Source of the DNA: Bacteroidetes bacterium GWF2_35_48
GTDB lineage: Bacteria > Bacteroidota > Bacteroidia > Bacteroidales > GWF2-35-48
NCBI GenBank assembly: GCA_001769125.1
Contig: MEOG01000119.1
Coordinates: 1 to 54,277, forward strand
DNA: 54,277 bases
Direction: 5' to 3'
How positions within the stretch are numbered: the stretch's first letter is position 1; each line of letters begins with the position of its first letter. This document shows positions 16,475 through 26,462 of the stretch, in pieces. A program made the position numbers and the translations under genes. The notes under the pieces were generated by a model, which saw only the letters and a program-made list of their open reading frames with translations, searched no databases and had not been told where the DNA came from.

Positions 16475-16642
16475 ATTGAGCGAAGCGTCGCACAGCGTTG
16501 CGCTGAGCTGGTCGAAGTGAGCTTGCCGAAGTGTCGAAATAAAGGAAAGATATTTAGAAGCTGGTTATACTTCGACAAAGCTCAGCACAAGTACTGAGCG
16601 TATGAATTTCAAATATTTCGGAAACTCATGTAGTCGAAGTAT
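16475..16642. repeat. Dispersed TCGA/CTGAGC-type intergenic repeat cluster
   Basis: Several copies of complementary words occur: GCTGAGCTGGTCGAAGT (16502-16518), GAGCTTGCCGAAGTGTCGA (16519-16537), ACTTCGACAAAGCTCAGCAC (about 16569-16588), GTACTGAGCG (16591-16600) and AGTCGAAGT (about 16632-16640). The first and third are near reverse complements and could form a long imperfect hairpin. Words of the type TTCGACAAGCTCAG are widespread in Bacteroidota intergenic DNA. A shorter relative sits in the terminator loop at 32369-32396. Confidence 0.65.
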
Positions 16643-16651
16643 AAAATAGAT

Positions 16652-16682
16652 TTTGGAAATCATTTCTACAGGGGTATATTTG
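16652..16682 (+). promoter_or_regulatory. Bacteroidota-type promoter of mazG
   Basis: TTTG (16652-16655), 19 bases, then TATATTTG (16675-16682); the start codon is at 16714. Full consensus match. Confidence 0.75.
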
Positions 16683-16713
16683 CCAAAATAATAAAGCAGA
16701 TAAATAATTTGTT

Positions 16714-17502
16714 ATGCATTCAAAAGACGAAAAGTTAGAGAGTATAGGAAAGCTTCTTGATATTATGGATAAGCTCCGGGAGTCCTGCCCCTGGGATAAG
16801 AAACAGACATTTGAAACGCTTCGAAATCTTACGATTGAAGAGACGTATGAATTGGCAGATGCAATAATTGAAAAGGATATTGAAGGAATCCGTACTGAAT
16901 TGGGAGATTTATTGCTTCATATTGTTTTTTATGCAAAGCTTGGATCTGAAACAGGTTCTTTTGATATTAAATCTGTAGCTGAAGGAATAAATAAAAAGTT
17001 AATACATAGGCATCCTCATATTTTCGGAGATGTTGTTGTGAAAGATGATGAAGACGTTAAAAAAAACTGGGAAGCGTTGAAATTAAAAGAAGGGAAAAAG
17101 ATGGTTTTGGAAGGCGTTCCGGTTTCTCTTCCTTCAATGGTAAAAGCAAAACGAATACAGGAGAAAGTAAGAGGAGTGGGGTTCGATTGGGATAAACGCG
17201 AGCAGGTTTGGGATAAGGTTCAGGAGGAATTACAAGAATTAAAAGTTGAGATTGAAAATAATGATTTAGACAAAATTGAAGCTGAATTTGGAGATGTTTT
17301 TTTCTCATTAATCAATGCTGCGAGACTTTATAATATTGACCCGGACAATGCGCTTGAAAGAACCAATAAAAAATTTATCAGCAGGTTTAATTATCTCGAA
17401 CATGAAACGCTTCATAAGGGTAAATCTTTACACGATATGACTCTTGATGAGATGAATGAAATTTGGGAAGCAGCTAAAAAAATGGATAAAAATATTGAAT
17501 AA
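16714..17502 (+). CDS. mazG: Nucleoside triphosphate pyrophosphohydrolase MazG
   Basis: This 262-residue protein has two tandem MazG all-alpha domains. The first (about 20-110) carries LRESCPWDKKQTFETLRNLTIEE and the metal site EETYELADAI...ELGDLLLHIVF. The second (about 140-225) carries the EVEIEN...EAEFGDVFFSLINAARL pattern. It hydrolyses NTPs to NMP and PPi, cleansing damaged nucleotides and tuning the stringent response. Length fits the E. coli enzyme. The stop overlaps the start of the next gene by one base (TAATG), so the two are coupled. Confidence 0.93.
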   Translation: MHSKDEKLESIGKLLDIMDKLRESCPWDKKQTFETLRNLTIEETYELADAIIEKDIEGIRTELGDLLLHIVFYAKLGSETGSFDIKSVAEGINKKLIHRHPHIFGDVVVKDDEDVKKNWEALKLKEGKKMVLEGVPVSLPSMVKAKRIQEKVRGVGFDWDKREQVWDKVQEELQELKVEIENNDLDKIEAEFGDVFFSLINAARLYNIDPDNALERTNKKFISRFNYLEHETLHKGKSLHDMTLDEMNEIWEAAKKMDKNIE

Positions 17503-18353
17503 TGAAATTCAGAATTTTTCTTCCTTTTTTAATCGGATTATCCATTGCTTTTTTGCTTTATTTTTTATTTCATTGGTGGGGATTTTTAGTTATTTTTCCA
17601 TGGATAGGTTTTGCTATTTCATTAGGAAACATTATTTCGCGAACACAAAAAGGAATAAAAAAAAATATTGGACGAAAAATTTCGGCATTGCTCATAATGC
17701 CATGTTTGCTACTGTTTGTGCCTATTATCAATAATGAAAATTTTCAGTTAGAGGGTGTTGCTTTAATTGTAATGGCAGGATTTTTCGGAAAAGGTTTTAT
17801 TCATTATGCCATTGCAAAAATATTCGGACCTTTAATTTGGGGACGTGGATTTTGCGGATGGGCGTGTTGGTCGGTAGCAATTTTTGAATGGCTGCCAGTG
17901 AAAAATAATAAAAAGAAAATTTCGGATAAAATAAAAAATATTCGTTTTTTAGTTTTGATAATTTCTTTGCTTCTGCCTGCTTTTTTAGTTTTTGTTTTAA
18001 ACTACGATGTCCGCAGGGACTACATTTACAAACAGGAGATGCTATGGATGTTTGCGGGCAATGGTATCTATTTTTTATTGGGTATTCCTCTTACATTAAT
18101 TACCAACGACACCCGTTCGTTTTGTAAAATTATTTGTCCCGTTTCACTAGTTATGAAATTACCTACGCAATTTGCTGCTATAAAAATAAAAACACAGGGA
18201 GCCAATTGTACCAGTTGTGGTGCCTGCAATAAAAACTGCCCCATGGATGTGGATGTGATGAAATATGTGAAAGGAAACAAGCCCATTACCGATTCTGAGT
18301 GCGTGTTGTGTAACGATTGCAAACATGTTTGTCCGCATGGGGTTTTAAAATGA
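17502..18353 (+). CDS. Membrane polyferredoxin-like 4Fe-4S protein (NapH/CcoG type)
   Basis: This 283-residue protein has about five to six membrane helices. Between helices lies GRGFCGWACW, the CxxxC motif typical of NapH/NosR/CcoG-like proteins. A second Cys pair is in SFCKIICPVSLV. The soluble C-terminus holds two [4Fe-4S] motifs, CTSCGACNKNCPMD and CVLCNDCKHVCPHG. It should pass electrons across or along the inner membrane; the partners are not encoded nearby. Coupling to mazG by a one-base overlap is clear, but I know of no functional link between them. Confidence 0.85.
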   Translation: MKFRIFLPFLIGLSIAFLLYFLFHWWGFLVIFPWIGFAISLGNIISRTQKGIKKNIGRKISALLIMPCLLLFVPIINNENFQLEGVALIVMAGFFGKGFIHYAIAKIFGPLIWGRGFCGWACWSVAIFEWLPVKNNKKKISDKIKNIRFLVLIISLLLPAFLVFVLNYDVRRDYIYKQEMLWMFAGNGIYFLLGIPLTLITNDTRSFCKIICPVSLVMKLPTQFAAIKIKTQGANCTSCGACNKNCPMDVDVMKYVKGNKPITDSECVLCNDCKHVCPHGVLK

Positions 18354-18403
18354 TTTAATTATGCGAAAATATTTCAGTAATAATAATAATAAATAAAAAT
18401 AGT

Positions 18404-19504
18404 ATGTCTCTAAAATGTGGAATTATTGGCGTTGCGAATATCGGGAAAACAACCTTGTTTAATTGTATGTCGAGTACAAAAGCTGAAGCTTCGAGAGTTG
18501 CTTTTGCTTCAAATAAAACAAATATAAGTGTTATTAATGTTCCTGATGCGCGACTTGCTGTAATAGAAAAATATCAACCTACAGATCGTACCGTTCATGC
18601 TACTGTTGAGATTTCAGATATACCGGGTTTGACAAAAAGCTCAGGAAAAGGTGATGGTTCAGGAAATAAATTTCTTGCAGATATCCGAAATACTGATGCG
18701 TTGATTCATGTGCTTCGTTGTTTTGACGACGAGAGTCTGCCCCATATAGATGGATCTGTTGACCCTGTGCGGGATATTGAAACAGTTAATTTTGAATTGC
18801 AGGTAAAGGATTTAGAATCTATTGAAAAAAAGATTTTAAAAACGGAAAAGCTTGCAAAATCAGGAGGCGATAAAGAAGCAAAAAAATGCCTTGAGGTTCT
18901 TTTGGTTTTAAAAAATCATCTGGAGGATTTTCAGAATGTACGTACTGCGCCTGTTTCTGCAGAAGATCTTAAGCATGTAGCAGATCTTTTTCTTCTTACA
19001 TTAAAACCTGTTTTATTCGTTTGCAATGTGGATGAAGCGTCTGTAATCTCAGGCAATAAGTATGTTGAAAAAGTTAAAGATTTTCTGAAAAATGATGCTT
19101 CTGATGTTTTGGTTATCGGTGCAAAAATTGAAGAAGAAATTGCAGAGCTTGAAAGTGAAGAAGACCGTCTGACTTTTTTAAAGGATATTGGTCTTGAGGA
19201 GCCCAGCGTGAATAAATTGATACGATCAGCTTATGAAATGCTGAATCTGATTTCTTTTTTCACGATTGGTCAAAAAGAAAACAGAGCATGGACAATAACA
19301 AAAGGGATGACCGCACCACAAGCTGCAGGAGCTATTCATAGCGATCTTGAAAGAGGTTTTATTCGTGCTGAAGTTATGAGATATAATGATTTTATTTCTT
19401 TAGGATCAGAGCAGGCGTGCAAGGACAAGGGCAAATTTCATGTAGAGGGAAAAAATTATGTTGTTGAAGATGGAGACATTTTGCATATTCGATTTAATGT
19501 GTAG
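18404..19504 (+). CDS. ychF: Redox-regulated ATPase YchF (OLA1 family)
   Basis: The 366-residue length is typical. Walker A reads GVANIGKTT, where most YchF proteins have GLPNVGKST; the P-to-A and S-to-T changes are mild. DIPGL (G3), FVCNVDE (the NxxE motif giving ATP preference) and the C-terminal TGS domain (about 282-365, WTITKGMTAPQAAGAIHSDLERGFIRAEV) are present. It binds the ribosome and acts in translation and stress control. It follows the polyferredoxin gene by 50 bp on the same strand. Confidence 0.92.
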   Translation: MSLKCGIIGVANIGKTTLFNCMSSTKAEASRVAFASNKTNISVINVPDARLAVIEKYQPTDRTVHATVEISDIPGLTKSSGKGDGSGNKFLADIRNTDALIHVLRCFDDESLPHIDGSVDPVRDIETVNFELQVKDLESIEKKILKTEKLAKSGGDKEAKKCLEVLLVLKNHLEDFQNVRTAPVSAEDLKHVADLFLLTLKPVLFVCNVDEASVISGNKYVEKVKDFLKNDASDVLVIGAKIEEEIAELESEEDRLTFLKDIGLEEPSVNKLIRSAYEMLNLISFFTIGQKENRAWTITKGMTAPQAAGAIHSDLERGFIRAEVMRYNDFISLGSEQACKDKGKFHVEGKNYVVEDGDILHIRFNV

Positions 19505-19741
19505 CTTTTGATTAATTTGCTTATTCGCTAAAAAAAGTTTCAAGTTGCAGGTTGCATTTCGACTACTGCTAAAGCAGCACCATGCAAAGCTTGCCAGGCA
19601 GGTCTGCTCAATGTCCAACCTGTAACTTGCAACCAAATAATGCATCCACAAAAATGAAGAATAACATTTAATCTAATATTTGTTAATAAAAAGTTCATAT
19701 TTATTCTGATAATCGTTCAATAAATACCTTAAATTTGTAAA
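19505..19741. repeat. Intergenic inverted heptamer arrays between ychF and the thi leader
   Basis: Left arm: CAAGTTG CAGGTTG (19541-19554). Right arm: CAACCTG TAACTTG CAACC (19616-19634). The arms are heptamer units of one consensus in opposite orientation, with about 60 bp between them that include GCTTGCCAGGCAGG-type words. The structure may fold as a hairpin behind ychF. The remaining bases up to the riboswitch are AT-rich and contain the -7 box TAAATTTG at 19730-19737. Confidence 0.65.
19730..19737 (+). promoter_or_regulatory. Promoter -7 box of the thiamine operon
   Basis: TAAATTTG lies 4 bases before the first paired base of the TPP riboswitch, so transcription should begin at the foot of stem P1. 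The -33 element is poor (TCTG near 19705). Confidence 0.55.
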
Positions 19742-19818
19742 AAACTTTTGGGGTGCCAGGAGGCTGAGATTACACCCATTGAACCTGATGCGGATAATAC
19801 CGACGCAGGAAAAAGTTT
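19742..19818 (+). promoter_or_regulatory. TPP riboswitch (THI element)
   Basis: The conserved blocks GGGGTGCC, CTGAGAT, ACCC, GAACCTGATGCGGATAATAC and CGACGCAGGAA are all present in order. They are enclosed by P1 arms AAACTTTT (19742-19749) and AAAAGTTT (19811-19818). It binds thiamine pyrophosphate and should repress the thiS-to-thiH genes downstream. About 105 bases separate it from thiS; no strong terminator hairpin is seen there, so control may be on translation or on another fold. Confidence 0.97.
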
Positions 19819-19922
19819 CTTAAAGCCTTCTCTCTTTTTATTCCAATCGTTTTAATTATACCTTGTGTTAATATGCAAACTGTAAATTACAATATGCATT
19901 TTAATACACTTAATAAAAAAAT

Positions 19923-20126
19923 ATGACAGTATACGTAAATAACGAACCCATAAATATTGACAATCCGATAACAATAACAGGCTTATTAACACAATTAAAA
20001 GTTGAACATACAAGAGGTTCTGCAATTGCTGTTAATCATAAAGTAATACCCAAAATATCATGGGAAATGCATCGTTTGTTTGAGGGGGATAAAATAATAA
20101 TAATTAAAGCAATACAAGGCGGATAA
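19923..20126 (+). CDS. thiS: Sulfur carrier protein ThiS
   Basis: This 67-residue ubiquitin-like protein ends in GG, the site that is adenylated and thiocarboxylated to deliver sulfur to ThiG for the thiazole ring. It is the first gene after the TPP riboswitch. The adenylating enzyme ThiF is not encoded in the window. Confidence 0.95.
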   Translation: MTVYVNNEPINIDNPITITGLLTQLKVEHTRGSAIAVNHKVIPKISWEMHRLFEGDKIIIIKAIQGG

Positions 20127-20164
20127 GTAGTATTATAAGTGTCGTATCATAACCAGGCATGTAA

Positions 20165-20184
20165 AGACGTTGCATGTAACGTCT
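20165..20184. repeat. REP-like palindrome between thiS and thiC
   Basis: AGACGTT (20165-20171) and AACGTCT (20178-20184) flank GCATGT. It belongs to a dispersed family with core ACGTTGCA/TGCAACGT also found at 22101, 22139, 24153, 24218 and 42162. Confidence 0.7.
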
Positions 20185-20192
20185 AACATTAA

Positions 20193-22055
<1,863 letters not shown>

Positions 22056-22100
22056 TGATAGATTTTGGGTACATAAATCTCTTGCATGATTGGCATGTAA

Positions 22101-22156
22101 ATACGTTTCACGCAACGTTTCATATATCGTCACGTAAATACGTTGCACGCAACGTA
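22101..22156. repeat. Two REP-like palindromes between thiC and the thiE-like gene
   Basis: The first, ACGTTTC-AC-GCAACGT (about 22102-22118), has one mismatch. The second, TACGTTGC-AC-GCAACGTA (22139-22156), is perfect. Both are preceded by GTAAA or CGTAAATA, suggesting a tandem duplication of one unit of about 40 bp. Confidence 0.75.
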
Positions 22157-22174
22157 TAATTAAAATAAAAAAAA

Positions 22175-22795
22175 ATGAAATTAATAATAATATCAAACCC
22201 TGATTATACAGAGCATGAGTTTGAAAATATTAATATTCTGTTTGAACACGGAATGGAATGTTTTCATATACGAAAGCCTGATTATACAGAGAATCAGTTA
22301 TCGCAGGTGTTACTGAATATTGCTTCTGAATATAGAAACAGAATTGTGTTGCACGATCATTATTCTTTAGTGTATAAATATAATCTGAAAGGTATTCATT
22401 TAACAAGTAAATTTAAAAGCCGTAATCCATGGTCTGTTGTGAATGAAGAAATTTCTACAGCAAAAAATAATGGAAAAACCTTGAGCACTACCGCGCATAC
22501 TACTGACGAATTAGTGAAATTATATGACCCGTATGATTATGTTTTTTTAAGTCCGGTTTTCGATAGTATTTCTAAAACATTTCATAAAAGCGCGATAAAG
22601 CTTGCAGAGGTAAAAAAAATATTGAAAAATAAACCGTACGAGTTTAAAGTCATTGCACAGGGAGGCATTGATGAGAAAAATATTTCAGATATTAAAAATG
22701 CAGGATTTGATGGTGTGTCTATCTTAGGGGCTTTGTGGAGGAATCCGGATTTAGTAAGCAAGTTTGAATCAATCAAGAAAAATCTTTATGGCTGA
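22175..22795 (+). CDS. ThiE/TenI-like protein, first of two in the operon
   Basis: This 206-residue TIM-barrel protein has the ThiE-like order: MECFHIRKPDYTENQL, RIVLHDHYSLV, GIHLTSKF, LSTTAHTTDEL, VFLSPVFDSISK, VIAQGGIDEKNI and GFDGVSILGALW. Compared with true ThiE it has HLTSKF in place of HLGQSD and FLSPVF in place of GLGPxF. It is therefore probably the TenI-like thiazole tautomerase or a divergent thiamine-phosphate synthase. The canonical ThiE is encoded at 23555. Overlaps the start of thiD by 8 bp. Confidence 0.8.
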   Translation: MKLIIISNPDYTEHEFENINILFEHGMECFHIRKPDYTENQLSQVLLNIASEYRNRIVLHDHYSLVYKYNLKGIHLTSKFKSRNPWSVVNEEISTAKNNGKTLSTTAHTTDELVKLYDPYDYVFLSPVFDSISKTFHKSAIKLAEVKKILKNKPYEFKVIAQGGIDEKNISDIKNAGFDGVSILGALWRNPDLVSKFESIKKNLYG

Positions 22796-23555
22796 ATTGA
22801 AGAAAAAAATAAAGCGTCCCTATGTTCTTTCTATTGCAGGGTTTGATCCTTGCGGAGGCGCTGGAGTACTTGCAGACATAAAAACGTTTGAATCTTTTAA
22901 AACGATTGGATTGGGTGTGAGTACATGCATTACTTATCAGCATGAAGATGTATTTGAAGGAGTAGACTGGCTTACTTCAGATCAAATTATTAAACAGGCA
23001 GAAATTTTATTTTCACGATATAAAATTGATTTTGTCAAAATAGGTTTGATAAAAGATTTTGATACGCTTGAATTTGTGTGTTCTTATTTATTAAAACAGA
23101 ATCCTGCAATTAAAATTATCTGGGATCCTATTTTGAAAGCGAGTGCTGGTTTTGATTTTCATAAAGATATATCAGCGAAAAGGCTTATGGAAATTTGCGG
23201 TAAATTATTTTTAATAACCCCGAATCTGAATGAAATTATGGCAATTTTTCCTGGAAAAAAAAATGATGAAGGAGCCGGCGAATTAAGCAAGTCTTGTAAT
23301 GTTCTTTTGAAAGGAGGACACAGCAGCGAGAGAAAAGGCTACGATATGTTGTTTCATAAAAATAAAATTCAAACTTTTCGACCCAAATTAGTAACAAATA
23401 TTGAAAAACATGGATCGGGTTGTGTTTTATCTGCTGCTATATTAGCAGGTCTTGCAAGAGAAAAACATTTGCCAAGGGCTGTTATGGATGCCCGCGATTA
23501 CATTTACAAGTTTTTGATCAGCAGTAATACAAAATTGGGATTGCATAAGTTTTAA
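22788..23555 (+). CDS. thiD: Hydroxymethylpyrimidine (phosphate) kinase ThiD
   Basis: This 255-residue ribokinase-fold enzyme has SIAGFDPCGGAGVLADIKTF near the N-terminus, ITPNLNE in the middle, and the anion-hole/catalytic region EKHGSGCVLSAAILAGLA near the C-terminus. It phosphorylates HMP and HMP-P for coupling to thiazole phosphate. The frame is open to 22764, but the ATG at 22788 gives the normal N-terminus. It overlaps the preceding gene by 8 bp and the next by one base (TAATG). The region after GKLFLITPNLNEIMAIFPG is shorter than in E. coli ThiD. Confidence 0.92.
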   Translation: MAELKKKIKRPYVLSIAGFDPCGGAGVLADIKTFESFKTIGLGVSTCITYQHEDVFEGVDWLTSDQIIKQAEILFSRYKIDFVKIGLIKDFDTLEFVCSYLLKQNPAIKIIWDPILKASAGFDFHKDISAKRLMEICGKLFLITPNLNEIMAIFPGKKNDEGAGELSKSCNVLLKGGHSSERKGYDMLFHKNKIQTFRPKLVTNIEKHGSGCVLSAAILAGLAREKHLPRAVMDARDYIYKFLISSNTKLGLHKF

Positions 23556-24211
23556 TGATTTCAAAATTACAATATATAACACAGGATATTCCCGATAGAA
23601 CACATGCAGAATTAGCCGGGGAAGCTTGTTTGCATGGAATAAGCTGGGTGCAGTTCCGCTCAAAATTATTGAAAGGAGATGACTTGATTAAATCGGCTTT
23701 GGATGTTAAGAATATTTGTACGTATTATAAAAGTATATTTATTATTAATGATTACGTACGACTTGCCAAAGAGATAAAAGCAGATGGAGTGCACCTTGGG
23801 AAGTCAGATATAACACCCATTGAAGCCCGCAAAATTTTAGGTTCCGGTTTTCTTATTGGGGGAACAGCAAATACTTTTGAAGATATTCTGAGTTTACATG
23901 AACAGGGTGTAGATTACATCGGGCTTGGTCCTTTTCGGTTTACAGAAACAAAAAAAAATCTGAGTCCCATATTAGGGATTGACGGATATAAAGAAATTGT
24001 AAGCAAGTGCAGGGAGCATGAAATAGATATTCCCATCATTGCAATAGGTGGGATTATTGAAAGCGATGTAGAGGAAATAATGCAAACCGGAGTTTACGGA
24101 ATAGCCGTTTCATCTGTAATTACAAATAGCAGCAATAAAAAGAAAACCGTTGCATCGTTGCATGCAACGATGAATACGATGAATACGTTGTTGAGGAATA
24201 TAAAATTTTGA
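23555..24211 (+). CDS. thiE: Thiamine-phosphate synthase ThiE
   Basis: This 218-residue TIM barrel joins HMP-PP to thiazole phosphate. Motifs: WVQFRSK, FIINDYVRLAKEI, GVHLGKSDI, GGTANTFEDI, YIGLGPFRFTETK, IIAIGGI and GVYGIAVSSVI. The last ~25 residues (from KKTVASLHATMNTMNTLL) are not typical of ThiE. They are encoded partly by a perfect 20-bp REP-like palindrome at 24153-24172, so the C-terminus appears to have been extended by a repeat. Confidence 0.93.
   Translation: MISKLQYITQDIPDRTHAELAGEACLHGISWVQFRSKLLKGDDLIKSALDVKNICTYYKSIFIINDYVRLAKEIKADGVHLGKSDITPIEARKILGSGFLIGGTANTFEDILSLHEQGVDYIGLGPFRFTETKKNLSPILGIDGYKEIVSKCREHEIDIPIIAIGGIIESDVEEIMQTGVYGIAVSSVITNSSNKKKTVASLHATMNTMNTLLRNIKF
24153..24172. 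repeat. REP-like palindrome inside the thiE coding sequence
   Basis: CATCGTTGCATGCAACGATG is a perfect 20-bp palindrome translated as part of the ThiE tail. The same 20 bases recur 65 bp downstream inside the larger palindrome 24218-24257. Confidence 0.9.
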
Positions 24212-24217
24212 ATTGGA

Positions 24218-24257
24218 AAAACGGGGACATCGTTGCATGCAACGATGTCCCCGTTTT
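24218..24257. terminator. Perfect 40-bp palindrome, terminator-like, after thiE
   Basis: Twenty-base arms without a spacer, from AAAACGGGGACATCGTTGCA (24218-24237) to its complement (24238-24257). The G/C-rich stem with A-run in front and T-run behind would terminate in both directions. It splits the thi operon before the ATPase gene, so thiG and thiH may depend on the ATPase promoter or on read-through. Its core is a REP-like unit of the same family as in thiE. Confidence 0.7.
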
Positions 24258-24303
24258 AGGAATATTTTAAATGATTATATTTCAATTTTTTATAAAATTT
24301 ATA

Positions 24304-24402
24304 CCTTGTGTTTTTAAATTAAAAATATTATTTTTGCCTTGTATTTTTAAATTAAAATAGATATTTAAACCTTGTATTTTTAAATTAATATAAATGAACA
24401 GA
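24304..24402 (+). repeat. Three 33-bp direct repeats upstream of the DUF4143 ATPase gene
   Basis: CCTTGTRTTTTTAAATTAA recurs at 24304, 24337 and 24370, exactly 33 bp apart; the third reaches the start codon at 24394. The first copy supplies TTG (24306-24308), which with TATTTTTG (24329-24336) forms a promoter with 20-bp spacing; the second copy covers the predicted start site. The arrangement looks like an array of binding sites over the promoter. Confidence 0.85.
24306..24336 (+). promoter_or_regulatory. Promoter of the DUF4143 ATPase gene within the repeats
   Basis: TTG (24306-24308), 20 bases, TATTTTTG (24329-24336). Both boxes fall within the first 33-bp repeat unit. Confidence 0.55.
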
Positions 24403-25692
24403 CTGTTTTATAGCGATTTGGTGAAATGGATGAAGTCTCCAAGGAGAAAGCCATTGCTTGTTCGCGGAGCAAGGCAGGTCGGTAAAACATATCTTATTAA
24501 AGAATTTGGTTCCAGAGAATTTAAAAATATTGTATTTATAGATTTTGAAAGGAGTCCTGAATTAAAAAAGATATTTATAGATAAACGTGATCCGGTTGAA
24601 ATAGTAAGGGAAATAGAGCTGGTAAAGAATGTCCGCATTGTAGCAGGAGAAACTTTATTGTTTCTGGATGAATTGCAGGAGTGTCCGGATGCAATAATAA
24701 GCATGCGCTATTTTTATGAAGAAATGCCTAAATTGCATGTAATAGGAGCAGGTTCGCTTCTTGAATTTGCTTTTTCTTCTATTTCTGTGCCTGTCGGAAG
24801 AATTCAAACCCTGCAAATGTATCCATTAACTTTTCACGAATTTCTTCTGGCAACAGGTAATACACGTTTGGCTGCTTTGTTAAATGAAGGATCAAAGGCG
24901 GTTTCTGATACAGTACACGAAAAATTTTTGCAATTATTACGGACTTATTTTATTGTTGGCGGAATGCCTGAAAGCGTGAAGGTTTTTGCAGAAACATCAT
25001 CACTGAAAGAAGCAACAGATGTGCTTTCAGATCTTGTTAATACCTACAGACTTGATTTTTCTAAGTACACGCCATCGGTTGACAAAACCTGTCTTGATCA
25101 TGTTTTTTCATCTTGTGCAGCAAAAGTAGGTGCGCAAACAAAATATGCAAGTTTAACCGATAATTTTTCAAACCCTACAATAAAAAAAGCTTATCATTCA
25201 TTAACATTGTCAAAAGTTATTGCGCAGGTAAAATCTGTGAACCCGCCTGTAATTCCTTTCGATGCATCTGCTTCCGATAAAATTTTCAAAACGATTTTAC
25301 TTGATGTTGGGATTATGAATTTTTTATCGGGTATGCCGGTAATGCGGGAATATTTAAAGGAAGATGTTTCTTCATTTTACAGGGGAGCTATTGCAGAGCA
25401 ATTTGTGGGTCAAGAATTGATGGCTTCCATGGGACATGTGTATTATTGGTCAAGAAATGAAAAAAGCAGTACAGCAGAGGTGGATTATTTAATTCAGAAC
25501 GATGGGAAAATATTTCCGGTTGAGGTGAAGAGTTCTGATACCGGTAGATTTGTAAGCTTGAAAATGTTTTTAGATATGTTCAAATCAGAAGAAGGCTATG
25601 TATTATCAGCAAGAAAATATTCGGTTTCTTCGCAAGGAAAAATAAAGTTTATTCCCTTATATTTTGCAGGTCATTTAATTTCCAAAAAATGA
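24394..25692 (+). CDS. Solo AAA+ ATPase with DUF4143 (PD-(D/E)XK-like) domain
   Basis: This 432-residue protein has an N-terminal AAA_14 ATPase: Walker A GARQVGKT (25-32), Walker B LLFLDE (88-93) and [12 protein letters not shown] as sensor. The C-terminal DUF4143 domain has a nuclease-like core, E362-V-D364 and E377-V-K379 (VEVKSS). Such genes are abundant, patchily distributed and of unknown function. Here it sits between thiE and thiG with no role in thiamine synthesis that I know of. Its stop overlaps the thiG start by 4 bp (ATGA), so thiG translation may now be coupled to it. It brings its own promoter and three 33-bp repeats. It looks intact. Confidence 0.88.
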   Translation: MNRLFYSDLVKWMKSPRRKPLLVRGARQVGKTYLIKEFGSREFKNIVFIDFERSPELKKIFIDKRDPVEIVREIELVKNVRIVAGETLLFLDELQECPDAIISMRYFYEEMPKLHVIGAGSLLEFAFSSISVPVGRIQTLQMYPLTFHEFLLATGNTRLAALLNEGSKAVSDTVHEKFLQLLRTYFIVGGMPESVKVFAETSSLKEATDVLSDLVNTYRLDFSKYTPSVDKTCLDHVFSSCAAKVGAQTKYASLTDNFSNPTIKKAYHSLTLSKVIAQVKSVNPPVIPFDASASDKIFKTILLDVGIMNFLSGMPVMREYLKEDVSSFYRGAIAEQFVGQELMASMGHVYYWSRNEKSSTAEVDYLIQNDGKIFPVEVKSSDTGRFVSLKMFLDMFKSEEGYVLSARKYSVSSQGKIKFIPLYFAGHLISKK

Positions 25693-26462
25693 ATAATAAA
25701 TTACAAATTGCAGGAAAAACATTTAATTCCCGTTTATTTACAGGAACAGGAAAATTCAGCTCCAGCGAGCTTATGGAAAAGGCCTTGCTTGCTTCGGGTT
25801 CTGAACTTGTAACCGTTGCATTGAAGCGTGTTGAAATGGGTAATAAGGAAGATGATATTTTGAAACATTTAGCGCATCCGCAATTTAATATATTGCCAAA
25901 TACGAGTGGTGTGCGTACAGCTAAAGAAGCCGTATTTGCAGCGCAATTAGCACGTGAAGCACTTGAAACGAATTGGGTAAAACTTGAAATTCATCCCGAC
26001 CCAAAATACCTGATGCCCGATCCTATTGAAACGCTATTAGCAACGGAGGAGCTTGTAAAATTGGGGTTTATCGTAATGCCGTATATTCATGCAGATCCGG
26101 TTTTGTGCAAACGACTTGAAGAAGCAGGCGCTGCTGTAGTAATGCCTTTAGGCTCGCCTATTGGCTCCAATAAAGGATTATCTACGATTGATTTTTTGCA
26201 GATTATCATTGAGCAAAGTAAAATACCGGTTGTGGTAGATGCAGGTATCGGCGCACCTTCTCATGCTGCTGCGGCAATGGAAATGGGTGCTGATGCGGTA
26301 CTTGTAAATACGGCTATTGCTGTTTCTGAAAACCCGGTTCAAATGGGAATTGCATTTAAAATGGCAGTGGAAGCAGGTCGTATGGCTTTTGAAGCAAAAC
26401 TCGCGAAAGCAAAAAATTTCGCAGAGGCAAGCAGTCCGCTTACATCTTTTTTAGATGAGTAA
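25689..26462 (+). CDS. thiG: Thiazole synthase ThiG
   Basis: This 257-residue TIM barrel makes thiazole phosphate from DXP, ThiS thiocarboxylate and dehydroglycine. Motifs: [20 protein letters not shown] with the Schiff-base Lys, [66 protein letters not shown]. The start overlaps the ATPase gene stop by 4 bp and no other start is better. Confidence 0.97.
   Translation: MNNKLQIAGKTFNSRLFTGTGKFSSSELMEKALLASGSELVTVALKRVEMGNKEDDILKHLAHPQFNILPNTSGVRTAKEAVFAAQLAREALETNWVKLEIHPDPKYLMPDPIETLLATEELVKLGFIVMPYIHADPVLCKRLEEAGAAVVMPLGSPIGSNKGLSTIDFLQIIIEQSKIPVVVDAGIGAPSHAAAAMEMGADAVLVNTAIAVSENPVQMGIAFKMAVEAGRMAFEAKLAKAKNFAEASSPLTSFLDE

Larger units (their letters stand above)
16324..16713. other. Non-coding stretch before mazG
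   Basis: This 390-bp stretch between divergent genes holds an AT-rich segment (16324-16470), a cluster of TTCGAC/CTGAGC-type repeats (16475-16642) and the mazG promoter (16652-16682). An open frame across 16205-16597 is made of the repeats and of antisense msr sequence and is not a credible gene. Confidence 0.7.

Noticed and set aside
16205-16597. Plus-strand ORF of 130 codons before mazG
   Set aside because: Its first part is antisense to msrAB and its second part is repeat DNA; no domain or start signal.
24304-24402. Replication iterons of a plasmid
   Set aside because: The 33-bp repeats look like iterons, but there is no Rep gene and the surrounding genes are chromosomal housekeeping genes. 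A role at the ATPase promoter is simpler.
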